NCBI GenBank assembly: GCA_026119855.1
Contig: JAOWBW010000380.1
Span: forward strand, 1,054,001 to 1,118,000
Source: Campanula takesimana
Taxonomy: Eukaryota; Streptophyta; Magnoliopsida; Asterales; Campanulaceae
Reading direction: 5' to 3'
Length of the DNA stretch: 64,000 nucleotides
Part shown: positions 31,631-43,699 of the stretch, one piece after another
Layout: every line of letters begins with the position of its first letter
Position numbering within the stretch: the first letter of the stretch is position 1
Notes under the pieces: generated by a model
What the model saw: the letters and a program-made list of their open reading frames with translations, nothing else
Told to the model about the DNA's origin: nothing
Database searches by the model: none
Translations under genes and position numbers: made by a program

Positions 31631-33126
31631 TGTTGGGTTTCGATGAAGCATGCGCAGCGGAATTTAGCATTTAAAATTTTGAAACCCAAAGCCCATAGAT
31701 CCGTTCATATGATTAAATGAAATACAATAACATGAATATAGGATAAAACTAACCCTTGATGGCTATCAAATTTTCTCTTGGTCTTTGGTGGAGATTTGAA
31801 GACTTGATCACGATCACAAAGCTTGAACACGAACTTTGAAGATGATGATTTTCACCCTCTAGCGGTATCCACACTTCAAACGAATATCAAAGGACCTTCT
31901 TTGATCTTGGTTGCTAGACCAAATTGTGAAACACTTTTCACAATCAAAAGAACTATATGGAATTTATTTTGTGTATTATTTTGTTCTTCAACCAAGAATG
32001 TCTTAGAACAAAATAAACTCTCTCTCAAACTCTTTGAGACTCACAAAATCATTGGCCTTGAGTGCTGGCCGAATTTGGTCTTTTATACACAAGTATGACC
32101 TATTCCAAATAGGAAACTTGTGTCAAAATCCGTCCCAAATTCGTTTCCTAATCAAATTAGGAATCTGCCACCCGACAGCACTGTGCGGCCGCCCAAAAAC
32201 CTCTGTGCGGTCGCACAACTATCTGAAGCAAAACTGGTACAAAACTGAGATAATTGTGCGGCCGCCCAGTCCATACTGTGCGGTCGCACACTTCTCAGAA
32301 TGTCCAGAATTTCCAAAATTCCAATGTAGTCCTTTTAAAGATTCGTTCTATTTTGTGTGACCCTCTAGGATTATACTAAGTTGGCAATGGGTTCAAACAT
32401 GAAACCATAAGATATGATTAGGTTCTAGCAAACCGTCATACCTACCCAAATAGTATAACTTCGATACAAGTTCGCATTCCTCTTAGAATATGTCATAATC
32501 CTTTTGTCCACGATATCATTGAACACAAGTCATGGTCAAAGAGTCAACTTGTTTTGTTCAATACTTTCTCGATTCCGAATATGTTGATAATCCAAATGTC
32601 ATTGATCCAATCAATTCATTTGAGTCCGGCCGAACATTTCATCAACATCATTCCTACGAGAGGCCCAAGCTTGATATCTCTCTGAAGAGGAACAAATCCA
32701 TTTAGCTTATTATTCTTCCCTACGTGAATCCGATTATGCCAATCATACCCTTTATAACTACTCGGTTAAAAGTAGCGTTTGAATATGTCAAACATAATGT
32801 TCATCAAGTGGAATACTATAATAACTTCATGTCTAAGGATTCAAATGACATAACTAATATGAGATGTATGTACGACATAGACCATGACATAAATCTCATA
32901 GAGCGGGTCATGTCCAGTACCTTGTTCCAAACAAGTACCCATAAATCTAACATGATCATCCCATGATCATTTAGTCTTTATACTAGTGCTTAACAAGTAC
33001 TAGGGACGGAGATTATTATAAGTAAACATGAACAACAACAATAATCAAAACATCTCTTTATTGATATGAAATAAATGATAACAATTACAACGTTTATTGA
33101 ACGTGCCTAGGGCATCACTACCAACA
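31631..33126 (-). repeat. 3' LTR of copia-2 (1496 bp)
   Basis: Ends TGTTGGGTTTCG and CACTACCAACA. A minus-strand TATA box lies at 32081-32087. Upstream on that strand, the pair GTGCGGCCGCCC and GTGCGGTCGCAC occurs twice (32183 with 32205, and 32256 with 32278), spaced 22 bases within pairs and 73 between pairs; GTGCGGTCGCAC is nearly palindromic. Confidence 0.9.
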
Positions 33127-36080
33127 ATCTCCCACTTGCCCTAGGCCCAATCTCCCATGTATCTAATACCCATGGACCTAACATGACCATCATGTTTAGC
33201 TTGTGGAAGTCCCTTGTTAGCGGGTCCGCAACATTGTCATCAGTAGGTACTCTGCATATATTTACGTCTCCCCTATCAACGATCTCTTGAATGATATGAA
33301 AACGCCTAAGTATGTGTTTGGATTTCTGATGTGCTCTTGGTTCCTTTGCTTGAGCAATAGCACCATTATTATCACAATAAAGGTCTATTGGATTAGCAAT
33401 ACTAGGAACCACTTCAAGTTCAGTTATGAACTTCTTAATCCAAACAGCTTCCTTTGCAGCATCTGATGCAGCAATATACTCAGCATCTGTTGTAGAATCA
33501 GCGGGTGTACTTTGCTTGGAACCCTTCCAGCTTACAGCTCCACCATTTAACATAAACACAAATCCCGATTGCGATCGGCTATCATCTTTGTCGGTTTGGA
33601 AGCTTGCATCCGTGTAAGCATTTACAACGAGATCATCTTCCATTCCTCCATAGACCAAAAACGAGTCTTTAGTCCTTCTCAAGTACTTAAGAATCGCTTT
33701 TACAGCTATCCAGTGATTTTCGCCAGGGTCGGATTGGTATCTACTTGTCATGCTCAAAGCATAGGATACATCCGGCCTAGTACAAATCATGGCATACATG
33801 ATGGACCCAATTGCCGAAGCATATGGAACATCATTCATTTCCTCACGCTCATCGTTTGTCTTAGGACATTGAGTCTTGCTTAGAGAAACTCCATGTAACA
33901 CGGGCAAGGTCCCTCTCTTAGAATTTTCCATACGGAATCTTCTAATGACCTTATCAATGTATGTACTTTGGCTTAAACCAAGTAGCCTCCTTGATCTATC
34001 TCTATAGATATTAATGCCAAGATATATGCGGCTTCACCCATATCTTTCATTGCGAAGCACTTTCCTAACCAAGTCTTCACAGACTGAAGTGTAGGAATGT
34101 CGTTTCCAATGAGTAATATGTCATCCACGTATAAAATAAGGAATAGCACTATGCTCCCACTAATCTTCTTGTATACACAAGGCTCATCTTCGTTCTTGAT
34201 GAAACCAAACTCTTTGACCGATTCATCAAAACGGAGATTCCAACTCCTTGAAGCTTGCTTCAATCCATAGATGGATCTCTGCAATTTGCATACCTTAGAA
34301 TTTTGTTCAAAACCTTCTGGTTGTGTCATATACACATCCTCTTGTAGTTTTCCATTCAGGAAAGCGGTTTTGACATCCATCTGCCATATTTCATAGTCAT
34401 GATATGCGGCAATGGCAAGCAAAATTCTTATAGACTTGATCATTGCTACGGGTGAAAAGGTCTCATCATAGTCAATACCATGAACTTGCCTATAACCCTT
34501 CGCTACAAGCCTAGCTTTGTAAGTATGCACCTTCCCATCCATGTCAGTCTTCTTCTTGAAGACCCATTTGCATCCTATGGTTTTTACACCTTCGGGCGCA
34601 TCAATCAAATTCCAAACTTGATTGTCTTGCATGGATTGCAATTCGGATTCCATGGCTCCAAGCCACTTGTCCGAATCAGGAGAAGACATCGCCTCTTGGT
34701 AGGTTGACGGTTCATCATTCTCAATGATTTCTACCTCATTACTATCCGTTACGAGAAATCCATATCTCTCGGGCTCGGATCGTAACCTACTAGATCTGCG
34801 AGATGCTTGTGTACTTTGAACAGGTTCCACAACTCCTTGTGGTTCTTGTTCTTGTTCCACTATTGGTTCAATGTTATTTTCTGGGTCTCGAATTTCTTCA
34901 AGATTTATTTTACTCCCACTGATTTCTTTGGAGAGAAACTCTTTCTCTAGAAAGACACCAGTTCGGGCAACAAACACTTTGTTGTCCTCTCGGTTGTAAA
35001 AGTAATATCCTTTAGTTTCCTTAGGATATCCCACGAAAATACATTTATCAGATTTGTGTGCTAGTTTGTCAGAGATAAGTCTCTTGACATAAACTTCGCA
35101 ACCCCAAATCCTCATGAAAGATAAACTAGGTTTCTTTCCACTCCACATCTCATATGGAGTCTTTGGAACCGATTTAGTTGGAACTTGATTTAGTGTGAAA
35201 GCAGCGGTTTCTAGGGCGTAACCCCAAAAGGATATTGGAAGATCAACTTGACTCATCATTGATCGAACCATGTCTAACAAAGTCCGATTTCTCCTCTCAG
35301 ACACACCATTCCATTGTGGTGTTCCGGGCGGAGTCAATTGTGAAACTATTCCACAATTCTTTAGATGATCATCAAATTCTTGACTTAAGTATTCACCACC
35401 TCGATCTGATCGAAGTGCCTTTATACTTTGCCCAAGTTGTTTTTCTACTTCATTTTGAAATATTCTAAATATCTCAAATGCTTTACTTTTATGTTTCATT
35501 AGGTAAACATACCCAAATCTACTATAATCATCAGTGAAGGTTATGAAGTATTGAAATCCTCCCCTAGCATTGCTACTTAATGGTCCGCATACATCGGAAT
35601 GTATCAACCCCAATAAGTCGCTTGCCCTTTCACCCAACTTGGTAAAAGGTGTCTTAGTCATTTTCCAAGAAGACACGACTCACAAGTATCATATGACTCT
35701 AAGTCACATGAACCCAAAAGTCCGTCCCCATGGAGTTTTGAGATACGCTTCTCATTAATATGACCAAGACGGCAATGCCACAAATAAGTATGATTTACAT
35801 CATTAGGTTTAGATTTCTTATTTACATGATAGACATTATTTTCATTCTTGACATCCAAGATATAAAGGCCATTAAATGAATTAGCAATACCATAAAGCAC
35901 ATCATTTAAATAAATAGAAAATTTCTTATTCTCAATAAGAAACTTAAAACCTTCATTATCCAAACAAGAAATTGAAATATTATTTCTGCTTAAATCCGGA
36001 ACATAATAACAATTGTTCAAAACAAGAATTAATCCGGAAGGTAAAGTGACTTCATAAGTCCCTACGGCTAATGCAGCAAC
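33107..36080 (-). pseudogene. copia-2 pol: integrase, reverse transcriptase, RNase H
   Basis: Three reading frames in series. 36080-35658 holds the GAG-pre-integrase finger (WHCRLGHINE and CESCLLGK). 35676-33973 holds the integrase core with D28 (HSDVCG), D91 (SDRGGEY) and E127 (GVSERRN), spaced DX35E, then reverse transcriptase with MDVKTAFL (D434) and YVDD (516-519). 33931-33107 holds RNase H with D108 (YTDAS), E151 (DAEYIAAS) and D187 (CDNNGA). Single-base frameshifts separate them near 35665 and near 34015. The last frame's stop lies 20 bases inside the 3' LTR. All catalytic residues survive, so decay is recent. Confidence 0.93.
33127..33139 (-). other. polypurine tract of copia-2
   Basis: On the minus strand CAAGTGGGAGAT precedes the LTR start TGTTGGTAGTG. 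Confidence 0.85.
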
Positions 36081-36225
36081 TGTCACGACCCGAAATATAG
36101 GCTCTATTTTATTAAGTAATTAAATGATTTTTATTTAATTATTTGCTTATTTATCTATTTAAATTATTTATTTGAAAATTATGTGTGCAATTTATGTGTT
36201 ATCATATTTATGCCTAGCATTTTAA
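36081..36225 (+). repeat. orphan tip of a chromovirus LTR inside copia-2
   Basis: 145 bases beginning exactly TGTCACGACCCGAAATATAG and matching the first 145-150 bases of the LTR at 1681, ending after TGCCTAGCATTTTAA. It splits the copia protease coding region: active-site sequence lies to its right and the continuing protein to its left, with some protease codons missing. No duplication flanks it (GCAAC left, GCAGT right). Confidence 0.88.
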
Positions 36226-36904
36226 GCAGTCTCCTATTCTTTAGTCCCTGCACATTTAGACAAATGTGAGAACCACATCCGGTATCCAATACCCAAGAAT
36301 CAGTGGTAGAAAGGAGAATATCTATCATATAGATACCTGAAGTCGACGCAGCCTTGCTGCCCTTCTTCTTCTTTTGCTCTTCCAAGAAAGCCTTGCAATT
36401 ACCTTTCCAATGACCAATTTCTTGACAATGGAGACAAATTGCATCCTTTTGTGTATCGGGTTTTGCCCCAGAAGCCTTGGCAACCTTTGCCTTGCTTATC
36501 TTGGGTTTGACAACTTTTGCCTTACCCTTGCCTTTGGCACCAGGCTTCTTCCCATCATGAACCAAGAGCACGGGAGAACCTTTCTCCACAATTTTCATCT
36601 CTGCAGTTTTGAGCATCCCATGCAACTCAGAGAGATTCTTATCCATTCCATGCATGTTATAATTCATTACAAACTGATTATAACTTTTAGGCAATGAATT
36701 AAGAATGAGATGCGTGGCTAGCTCCAATGGGATTGGATAGCCATGTTTCTCAAGGTGCTCTACATAACTTTTCATTTTAAGAAAGTGAGGACTCACTTGT
36801 TGCCCTTCATTCATTTTACAAGTAGTGAATGCAACAATGGTCTTGTACCTCTCTTGCCTAGCTTGCTCTTGAAACATGGTTCTCAACTCCACGCCTATCT
36901 CATA
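36226..36904 (-). pseudogene. copia-2 gag and protease start
   Basis: Starts within gag (ELRTMFQEQARQER) at the junction with the PMD fragment. The gag core (LILNSLPKSYNQFV), a Lys-rich stretch (KGKAKVVKPKISKAK), an intact zinc knuckle CLHCQEIGHWKGNC and the protease site WVLDTGCGSH follow. The protein is about 80% like copia-1 gag by eye. The N-terminal third is lost and the frame runs into the orphan LTR tip. Confidence 0.9.
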
Positions 36905-37555
36905 GAGAGTGTCAGTGACACTGGCTGTCTGGTTCGGGCCATTTTGTGGTATAGCCTGTCACAGACCTTGTTTCCGAGTGCCGGTACCTTTTGTCAGTTT
37001 TCTTTGTTGGGTGCTCTAGCTGATCTGGAGCAGGCGAGTCGGGTCTCTTGGGGCGGAGCTTGGCTGGCGGAGATGTATAGAGCCCTTGATTTCTGCTCGA
37101 GGTCCAGTACCTCGTCTTTTGACTGTTTCCAGTTTGCCTTTGAGGTAACTTTTTGACTTGCTCTTTTATGCCATATCTGTCCCTCGTCTAGAACTATATA
37201 GACTGAAATGTTGCTCTTCCATAGGTATAGGTTTACGATCTCTTCCATATTGCTCCCTTTGGTGTGCAAGGGGTGAAGGAGGTCCCAGTGATGAGGTTCT
37301 GGGCGAAGAGGAACCGGTTGGAGGGCCGTAGCAAGGCCAGGAAAACGCCTGATTTGGGGACTTTTGCTGCGAGGCTGCAGGGTCCCTTGCATGAGGATTT
37401 CCAGTTCTTTCCTTGGTCTGATAGGGTGTTAGCAGGAGTAGGCTTCGCTAAGGAGTTTACTACCTCTATGTATTTCTTGGTGGGTTTGACTGGGGATGCC
37501 ATGTATCTTGGCGAGAGGGTCTGTCGGCATCATGGTGCGCACCCTATGTTATGGG
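36905..37555 (+). pseudogene. PMD gene of element X, middle part (5'-truncated)
   Basis: Aligns with the Tat-2 PMD protein from its RAYIWLLLGNTIF region onward: SWGGAWLAEMYRALD against AWGEAGLAELYMELD. An exon ends at CFQFAFE (37144), followed by a GT...AG intron of 86 bases (37145-37230) at exactly the position of the 96-bp intron in Tat-2. The next exon starts VYDLFHIAPFG and continues past AMYLGERVCRHHG to the solo LTR insertion at 37556. About 240 N-terminal residues, counting from the first Tat-2 ATG, are missing at the copia-2 junction, so it cannot make a full PMD protein. It continues at 51680. Confidence 0.8.
37551..37555. repeat. target-site duplication of the solo LTR, left copy
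   Basis: ATGGG; repeated at 51680-51684. Confidence 0.9.
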
Positions 37556-38284
37556 TGTAGATACCCCGGGAGAGCCCACTCGCTTGGCTAGAGCGGTGGA
37601 AGGATCCTAGGATGTCTATTTGTGTTTTAGTTATTTAGAGTCGCCACCTATATTATTAAGGGAACATAAGAAAAACATAGAAATAGCCTAATTTATGTAC
37701 AAAACCAGAGATTCGGGAAGAGAAGGGTTCGGGGGTTAGGTGACAGAGTGGGAAGTACTTAAACACCCACTCTGCCCCGCTGACGCGGGTCTTGCTACTA
37801 TTGGTGTTCTAATGCTAAATGTCCTTATTTTATTAAATAGTGCTAACAATTTACAATGTAAAGAAAAGGTGAATTTCAAAGGGAAATAAAAGAGAATTAT
37901 TTTATTTATAAATTTATGCTAAAGATTACATATCAAACAATTACATTAAGAAATGAATGGTAAATTAAAATGGAGTTTAGAATGTTGGAATGTAACCTGA
38001 TCAAACTTAAGTAGTGAAGTGTCCTTTTGGTTGTATTCTTTTTTATGGAGATTGCATACACATTAGAAGAGATGAAAGATGAAGAAAGCAAATAAAGAGT
38101 TTTGATAAAGAGAAGTAATAAATAAGATTAAGAGTTTAGAAGAAGAGAATGAACATTGTACCTTGTGCTTGAATGGGGAAGAACCAATTTGTCTATAGTA
38201 ACCATTCTTGAAAATGAACTTTTACTTTGAGAGAGTTTTTGAGTCAAGAATTGGTGATCTTTTTGTGTTCTAAGAGGAATAATA

Positions 38285-38289
38285 CTAGG
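38285..38289. repeat. target-site duplication of Tat-3, left copy
   Basis: CTAGG; repeated at 51019-51023. Confidence 0.92.
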
Positions 38290-40902
38290 TGTAGATACCC
38301 CGATCTCGCACCCCTTTTCAAACCCCGAATCGGTCTAAACCCTGAAACTGACCTAGAACACTCGATTTGGCTGTGCGGGACTTCCGTGATCCTTATCGGT
38401 GCATCGAATGGACGAACGGACTTCAAATTCATGATCAGAGCGAAAAAACGAGCAAACAGGCAAAAATTCCATTTTTCGAGGTGCGGGACCGGAAACGGGG
38501 CCCGCACCCCTCGAACTGCTCGTTGTTATCCATTATGTGCATTAAAAATATATACTTGTCATCCCTTTCTTATTGACATATTTCAGATATACCGGCGTGA
38601 CCACAGAATTATTTCAAGCAACTTCCACGTTGGGCCCGCGGAGAACCGGGACACCAGGGGCGCGCACAACGGAGCAGTTGCGGAGCGGAAAGCCGGAGCT
38701 GAAAAGATGGTTATCCACATTGCAAAATATCTCAAAATATCTAAGCAAGTGGTCAAGAAGAGGAAAAAATATATTATTGTCGTTCTTTGCTCATAAAAAT
38801 ATTTCAAATATACCGGCCTGACCAGAAAAATATTCCGAGCAACTTTCATGTTGAACCCGCGGACAACCGGAACACCGGAGACGCGCACAACGGAGCAGTT
38901 GCAGAGTTAATGCCGGAACAGAGATAAGGAAGATGACTTGAATCCTTAGTGTAAGAAGGATAGATAATGATATAAAAAAAATCACCTCCCTCCTCCAATT
39001 TACAACCTCCCCCCTCCAATTTACAACCTCCTTCCTCCATATTACCATCTCCCTCATCCATTATTCAAAAGGGAATTCATTCACACATCACACACACACC
39101 ACTCTCCATATTCACCACCACCCTTACTTGCTCTCTCTCAAGTAACCCTAAAACACCCTCAACCACCACCACACCACCACCATACCACCATAGCACCACC
39201 ACCACACAAACACTAAACTCAAACCCTTTCAAACACTAAGCAAAAGCCTTAGAAAACAAACAAAAAAAAAAGACTTCCCTTAGAAGCAAAGGGAGCACAA
39301 CCTAGGCCTTATTCTCACCTTGTAATCACCTCAAAGGGTAAGATGTAGTGTTCTTATGTAATTTCTTGAGAGGTTTAGACACTTGTTAGGCTAAACCTCC
39401 ATTTTATATTCAAAGATACAATATTGATACTCTTGTTGTTTTTTCTCTTCAAATGATATTATAATGATGTTTTGAGCTCTTGAGCATGCTATGCTATTGA
39501 TCTTGTGTATATATATCATGCATGAATGAGTATCAAATCCTTGTGTGTGTTTGATTCAAGGGATTTTCAAAGAACCAACTTGTTTCCCCTCAAAAAACCT
39601 TGAATCTGTCCATAGCTTGTAATATCACCTTGTGAGAACTCATGTTATCTGACTTAGAAGCATGGATAAATGTTTTTTTGTGTTGTTAATAAGTATATAT
39701 ATGCATTTTCAAAGTTTCATGTTCATATCTTTTCATTTGAGTTAGTTTTGATAGGTGTTTTCATGACATAAGTGAGATGCCAATAATCTGTCCATATGGT
39801 ACCTTACTTCCTTGTTGCTTTGTTTAGGCATAGAAAACTTGGGTTTTGGTCTTAGACCACAAAATAGAACTTGTTCTAAATAAAACAAGGAACATGATTA
39901 TGTAAATATAATATTTTTAGCCTCAGTGGAAGAGGCTCTTTCCATTTTTTGTTTGAGCTCTCTGTTCTCAGATTTGTGCTTGTCCATTTCTGACATCAAA
40001 AAGTCAGAAGTTTTTTGAATGACTTAAACTTGTTTTTTTGACTTGAAACTCTCCAGATCATAACTTTGACATGTTAGGAGAAACTTTCATGTTTTGTGTC
40101 CCCAATTATTCCCCCGTTTTGATGATGAAAAAAGTGGATACGTTAGGGATGTATGAAAGTCTGTCAGACTGGGCTGTGAAAAGAATTGCCTTGCATGCTT
40201 TGTCTGAACACCATAACATGCCCCTAAAATCAAAATAAAAATCATGGTAGATGTTTAATGTGTTAGGAAGTTTTATTGACCTTTACTTTCCAGATTGGAT
40301 GAGTACAAGAACAGGTACACAAAGAAAGGTGCACAGCAGTCCCTGAAAATGTTTAGGGACGGAGTTTCGGACATTTATTTGTTTTGGGAATTGTTTCCCT
40401 TTTTGTGCAAATGTAAATATTAATCCCCCACCCCTTTATGTGTTTTATTCACTGTATATAAATGATAAAACCATTTTCTAAAACCAAGTGTGAGTCCACC
40501 CAAATCGACTCCCATTTGTGAATAAAAATGAACCTTCCTAGAATAGGAAGACCTCCATATATTAAACCACCATTTTTTGTTAGGGCACAAAATAGCAATT
40601 CAAAAGGCATAAAATGAATCTACGTGGCACGCATATAGAGACCATCATGGGCGAAGAGAATGCCTAGCCCCTTCTCTCTTCGTAACTTAGCCCCCGAACC
40701 CACTTTCTCTAAAAAAGTTTTTTTCTTCGTTTTTCCTAAAATTAAAATGAGGTGGCGACTCTTGCAATTAAATCACAGCATCAAGAGGAAACCATTGTGC
40801 GGGAACCGAGCGCATTTCCAAAAGCGCATCAGCACGAGGCGAACCCGAATCGCTTTCGCGAGCGATCATTTCGAGGTTCGGTTTCGAGCGCGGGCTCTCA
40901 CA
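38290..40902 (+). repeat. 5' LTR of Tat-3
   Basis: Starts TGTAGATACCCC, ends CTCTCACA. It contains one full and one partial 223-bp repeat (38578-38915) with GCGCACAACGGAGCAGTTGC words, then a TATA sequence (TATAAAAA, 38970-38977), then CCTCC and CCACCA-rich stretches (38985-39200). GGTGGCGACTC at 40751-40761 repeats the primer-site core. Many short frames inside it are not genes. Confidence 0.94.
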
Positions 40903-40903
40903 G

Positions 40904-40922
40904 TGGCGACTCTGCTGGGGAC
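40904..40922 (+). other. primer-binding site of Tat-3
   Basis: TGGCGACTCTGCTGGGGAC, one base after the LTR end; the same core as at 26191-26211. Confidence 0.9.
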
Positions 40923-41876
40923 TTGTTTTTAAGTGGGCTAGACTCTAAATCTTTGTGTGTGCATGCTTTATGTGCCTTACTTGGGGTGTATATATCTGTG
41001 CCCTAACCTCTGTTTTGCAGGGGCGTTTTTTCGCTTATCTTATTTGTGTATATATATATGCATTGCGTGGTGAGTGATTCCCCAAAAAAGGGGTAAAACA
41101 AGTAAAAAAGGAAAAAAATGATTTTCTTGTTTTCTTTACGTGCTTTCAAAATGATTTTTCGAACTCATAGATACCTCACACACATGCACGTTTTTTGAAA
41201 AGCGTCTTAGAATCTCAAACCCGAGACGGTAAACCTGGGGCATAAGGGAGCTCAGTTGACTTCCCCATAGGGTCAACGGTATACTGTTTCCCCCTTAGCA
41301 GCGCCTACGGTCGCTGTGATGGGTGTAAGCCAAGCTTCAAAAGCTGAAATGCGATGTCCATATTTCTTTCGAAAATAACACGTCCCAGACTTCATGCCGG
41401 TTTTTGTCTAGCAATTTCTCTTCAATCCTATGAGTTCCCAAAAGGTTATAATCAACCTCAATTGTGGATATCATGTTGAATTCTTGGATTGACTTGAAAT
41501 TGTAAAGACCCTCACATAGACTGTAACCGAATGGTGGATCCCAGAAAGAGTATAGGCCCTTCGTTAGGGGCTCGGATGGCCAATAGTACAGGTGAAAAAC
41601 GTTGGTCCTATACTTTGGAGAAGGTATCCACTATTCCAGGATTCCATGCGAAAACATGTCAAAACAAAGCAAAGTGCTTGTCCGGCATCAATAGGTTTGT
41701 GCATTGCTTGCGCTTCAAATTTCGAACAAAAAGAAAAACAAAAAATTGGCTTCTTTAATTCATAAAACTTCATTCCCCGGAAATCTAAAATAGGTTTCCT
41801 TTTTCATCCATCTTGTAGAGGGAGAATTTCTTCTTGTTCTCTAGCGCGACATTCAAGGTCCGTTCCAGGCACCGCT
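40923..41876 (+). other. Tat-3 leader
   Basis: Non-coding. It shares ACAGGTGAAAAACG and ATTCCAGGATT passages with the Tat-2 leader (about 41590-41645). A 75-residue frame at 41531-41758 has no recognised domain. Confidence 0.55.
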
Positions 41877-43042
41877 TTGATCAAAGTTCTACTCCGGTTT
41901 TCATCATCGATTATGGCCAACAAAGGACAGGCATCATCAAACTCGGCTAAGGGTTTCCCGGACTTCGAGCCAGGATATGCACTGGAACAGTGGTTGGAAA
42001 GGCGCTTGCATGATCACACCAATCGTTTGATCAGCATATTCCAAGGACATCAAGAAGAAATGTTAGACCTTGTGGCTACCCTTTTGAAGAAATTGGAGCT
42101 CAAAGATCTCCAAGCACTCCATTTCCAAGATGTCAATTCCAACGCGAACTTTCACTCCACCCGAGATATGGGACTCAAGACTTGTAATGATATCTATGTG
42201 GGAGCTAGCGAAATGGTGACAAGAAATAATTTGAACCCTACTGCCTCTCTAGAGACACGTGAAACTTCAGTGAAACCCACAGAGATCTATTCATCAAGCA
42301 GTTCGCAGAAGAGGTTTTGTCATAATGGTAGATACTTCAACAATTTGAATGCCCCATTGTCTGTGGTTTTTCAAGACCTAAGCGCTCAAGGATTGCTAAA
42401 GGCAGTGGAAAACTATCGTCCCGAAAATCCCACCTATGGAGATCGAAGCAAGTTATGCCAATATCACCAAGCCCGCGGCCACGACACTGATTCATGTTGG
42501 GCACTCAGGAAAGCAGTCCAAAACCTTTTTGATGAAGAAGTCATTGAAGTGCCCGTGCCAGAGACAAACCGTCTGTGTAACAATCTCACTGCCCAAAGGC
42601 CTGTGACTCCATGCTATGTAAAACCCCATCGGATTTTGCACCAATTGTCAAAGCTAAGGAAAAAGGTTTGGTACGAAATGGGGATAGGCACTTTGATGAA
42701 TTCGAGAGCCCGCTATCCAATATCTTCTATGGGTTGGTTGCTCTAGGGATTATGAAACCTATTGAAGGATACAAGCTACCCAGACGATTGCCCAAGCACT
42801 TTAACCCCGCAGAGCTCTGCGTGTATCATCAATCCGTGGGTCACGATACAAACTCTTGTTGGTCTCTCAAGCATGTTATCCAAGACCTCATAGATCACAG
42901 AGTTATCCCAAGGCCACCTCTAAGGGCCTCATGTTCGAGTAGTTATCCCAGGGACTCATCAACCCCCGAGGAAGGTGTTTCCCCCTTAAATATGATTGGA
43001 TCTCATCAACCCCGAGGAAGGTTATCCCTCTTTTGCTGGTAA
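41877..43042 (+). pseudogene. Tat-3 gag-like protein with two CHHC knuckles
   Basis: Two frames: 41877-42746, with a likely start MANKGQASSN near 41910, and 42611-43042 in another frame, so a frameshift lies between about 42611 and 42700. The first knuckle is CQYHQARGHDTDSC (42456-42497), followed by WALRKAVQNLFDEEVI. The second is CVYHQSVGHDTNSC (42818-42859), followed by WSLKHVIQDLIDHRVI. Both have spacing CX2HX4HX4C. The repeated knuckle with its helix-like tail suggests an internal duplication about 120 residues apart. It presumably binds the element RNA. No protease or polymerase follows. Confidence 0.8.
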
Positions 43043-43668
43043 CAGAAGTGTGTTGACTCGTAAGGTCGTGCCTCTGGTGCATGGATCTCTTTTTGCGTGT
43101 GACTGGGCTCACCGCCCCAACTCCTAATCCTGTTCTTTTTGCGTAATACTTAGTAATATGCTCACACATCTTCTTTGTCTTCTAAGTCTAAGAGTGTGTT
43201 ATTGTCTTCGTGCTTTTATTTTATTGCTTGTCATGTAAATGTTTCAGTCAATGAACTTGCCTTATAACCAAGTGCCTTGTAAATCGCGTATCTTGTAGAT
43301 CTGGACCCGCAAACAATTAATCTCACTTAAATAAAAGCAATCAATGAAATTTGAACAAAAAATTAGACTGTGATTAATTGAGATGGGAACTAGGGCCGAA
43401 GGCAACCGACGAAGTTCACAAAGGCGATCGACAAAGTCACCCGACAAACGAAGATTTCAGGGTACAATCAAAGACATATTCAGAAGGGCCAATCAAACGA
43501 AAAAGGCCGAAGACTATCACAGTGATGCCAACGCAAGTGTCGGCGATTTTCCTTTAATGTATAATGTGTTGTCAATTCTCGCATTTTGTAAATTTATGTT
43601 TCAGAAGCTATATGTTTCTTCTTGAGTGAAAAAAAAAAAAAAAAAAAAAAGAGAGCAAAAAGGAGAAG

Positions 43669-43699
<31 letters not shown>

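Larger units (their letters stand above)
31631..36904 (-). mobile_element. copia-2: Ty1/copia, minus strand, 5'-truncated
   Basis: In minus orientation: gag (truncated at 36904), protease start, an inserted LTR fragment, GAG-pre-integrase, integrase, reverse transcriptase, RNase H, polypurine tract and a 3' LTR. The 5' LTR, leader and N-terminal gag are absent; at 36905 the sequence switches to a PMD gene. No target duplication can be checked. Two frameshifts and the inserted fragment make it inactive. Confidence 0.92.

Noticed and set aside
38227..38888. Reading frames of 189 and 101 residues in the Tat-3 LTR
   Set aside because: They translate the 223-bp LTR repeat on both strands and recur in the other LTR only because of LTR identity.
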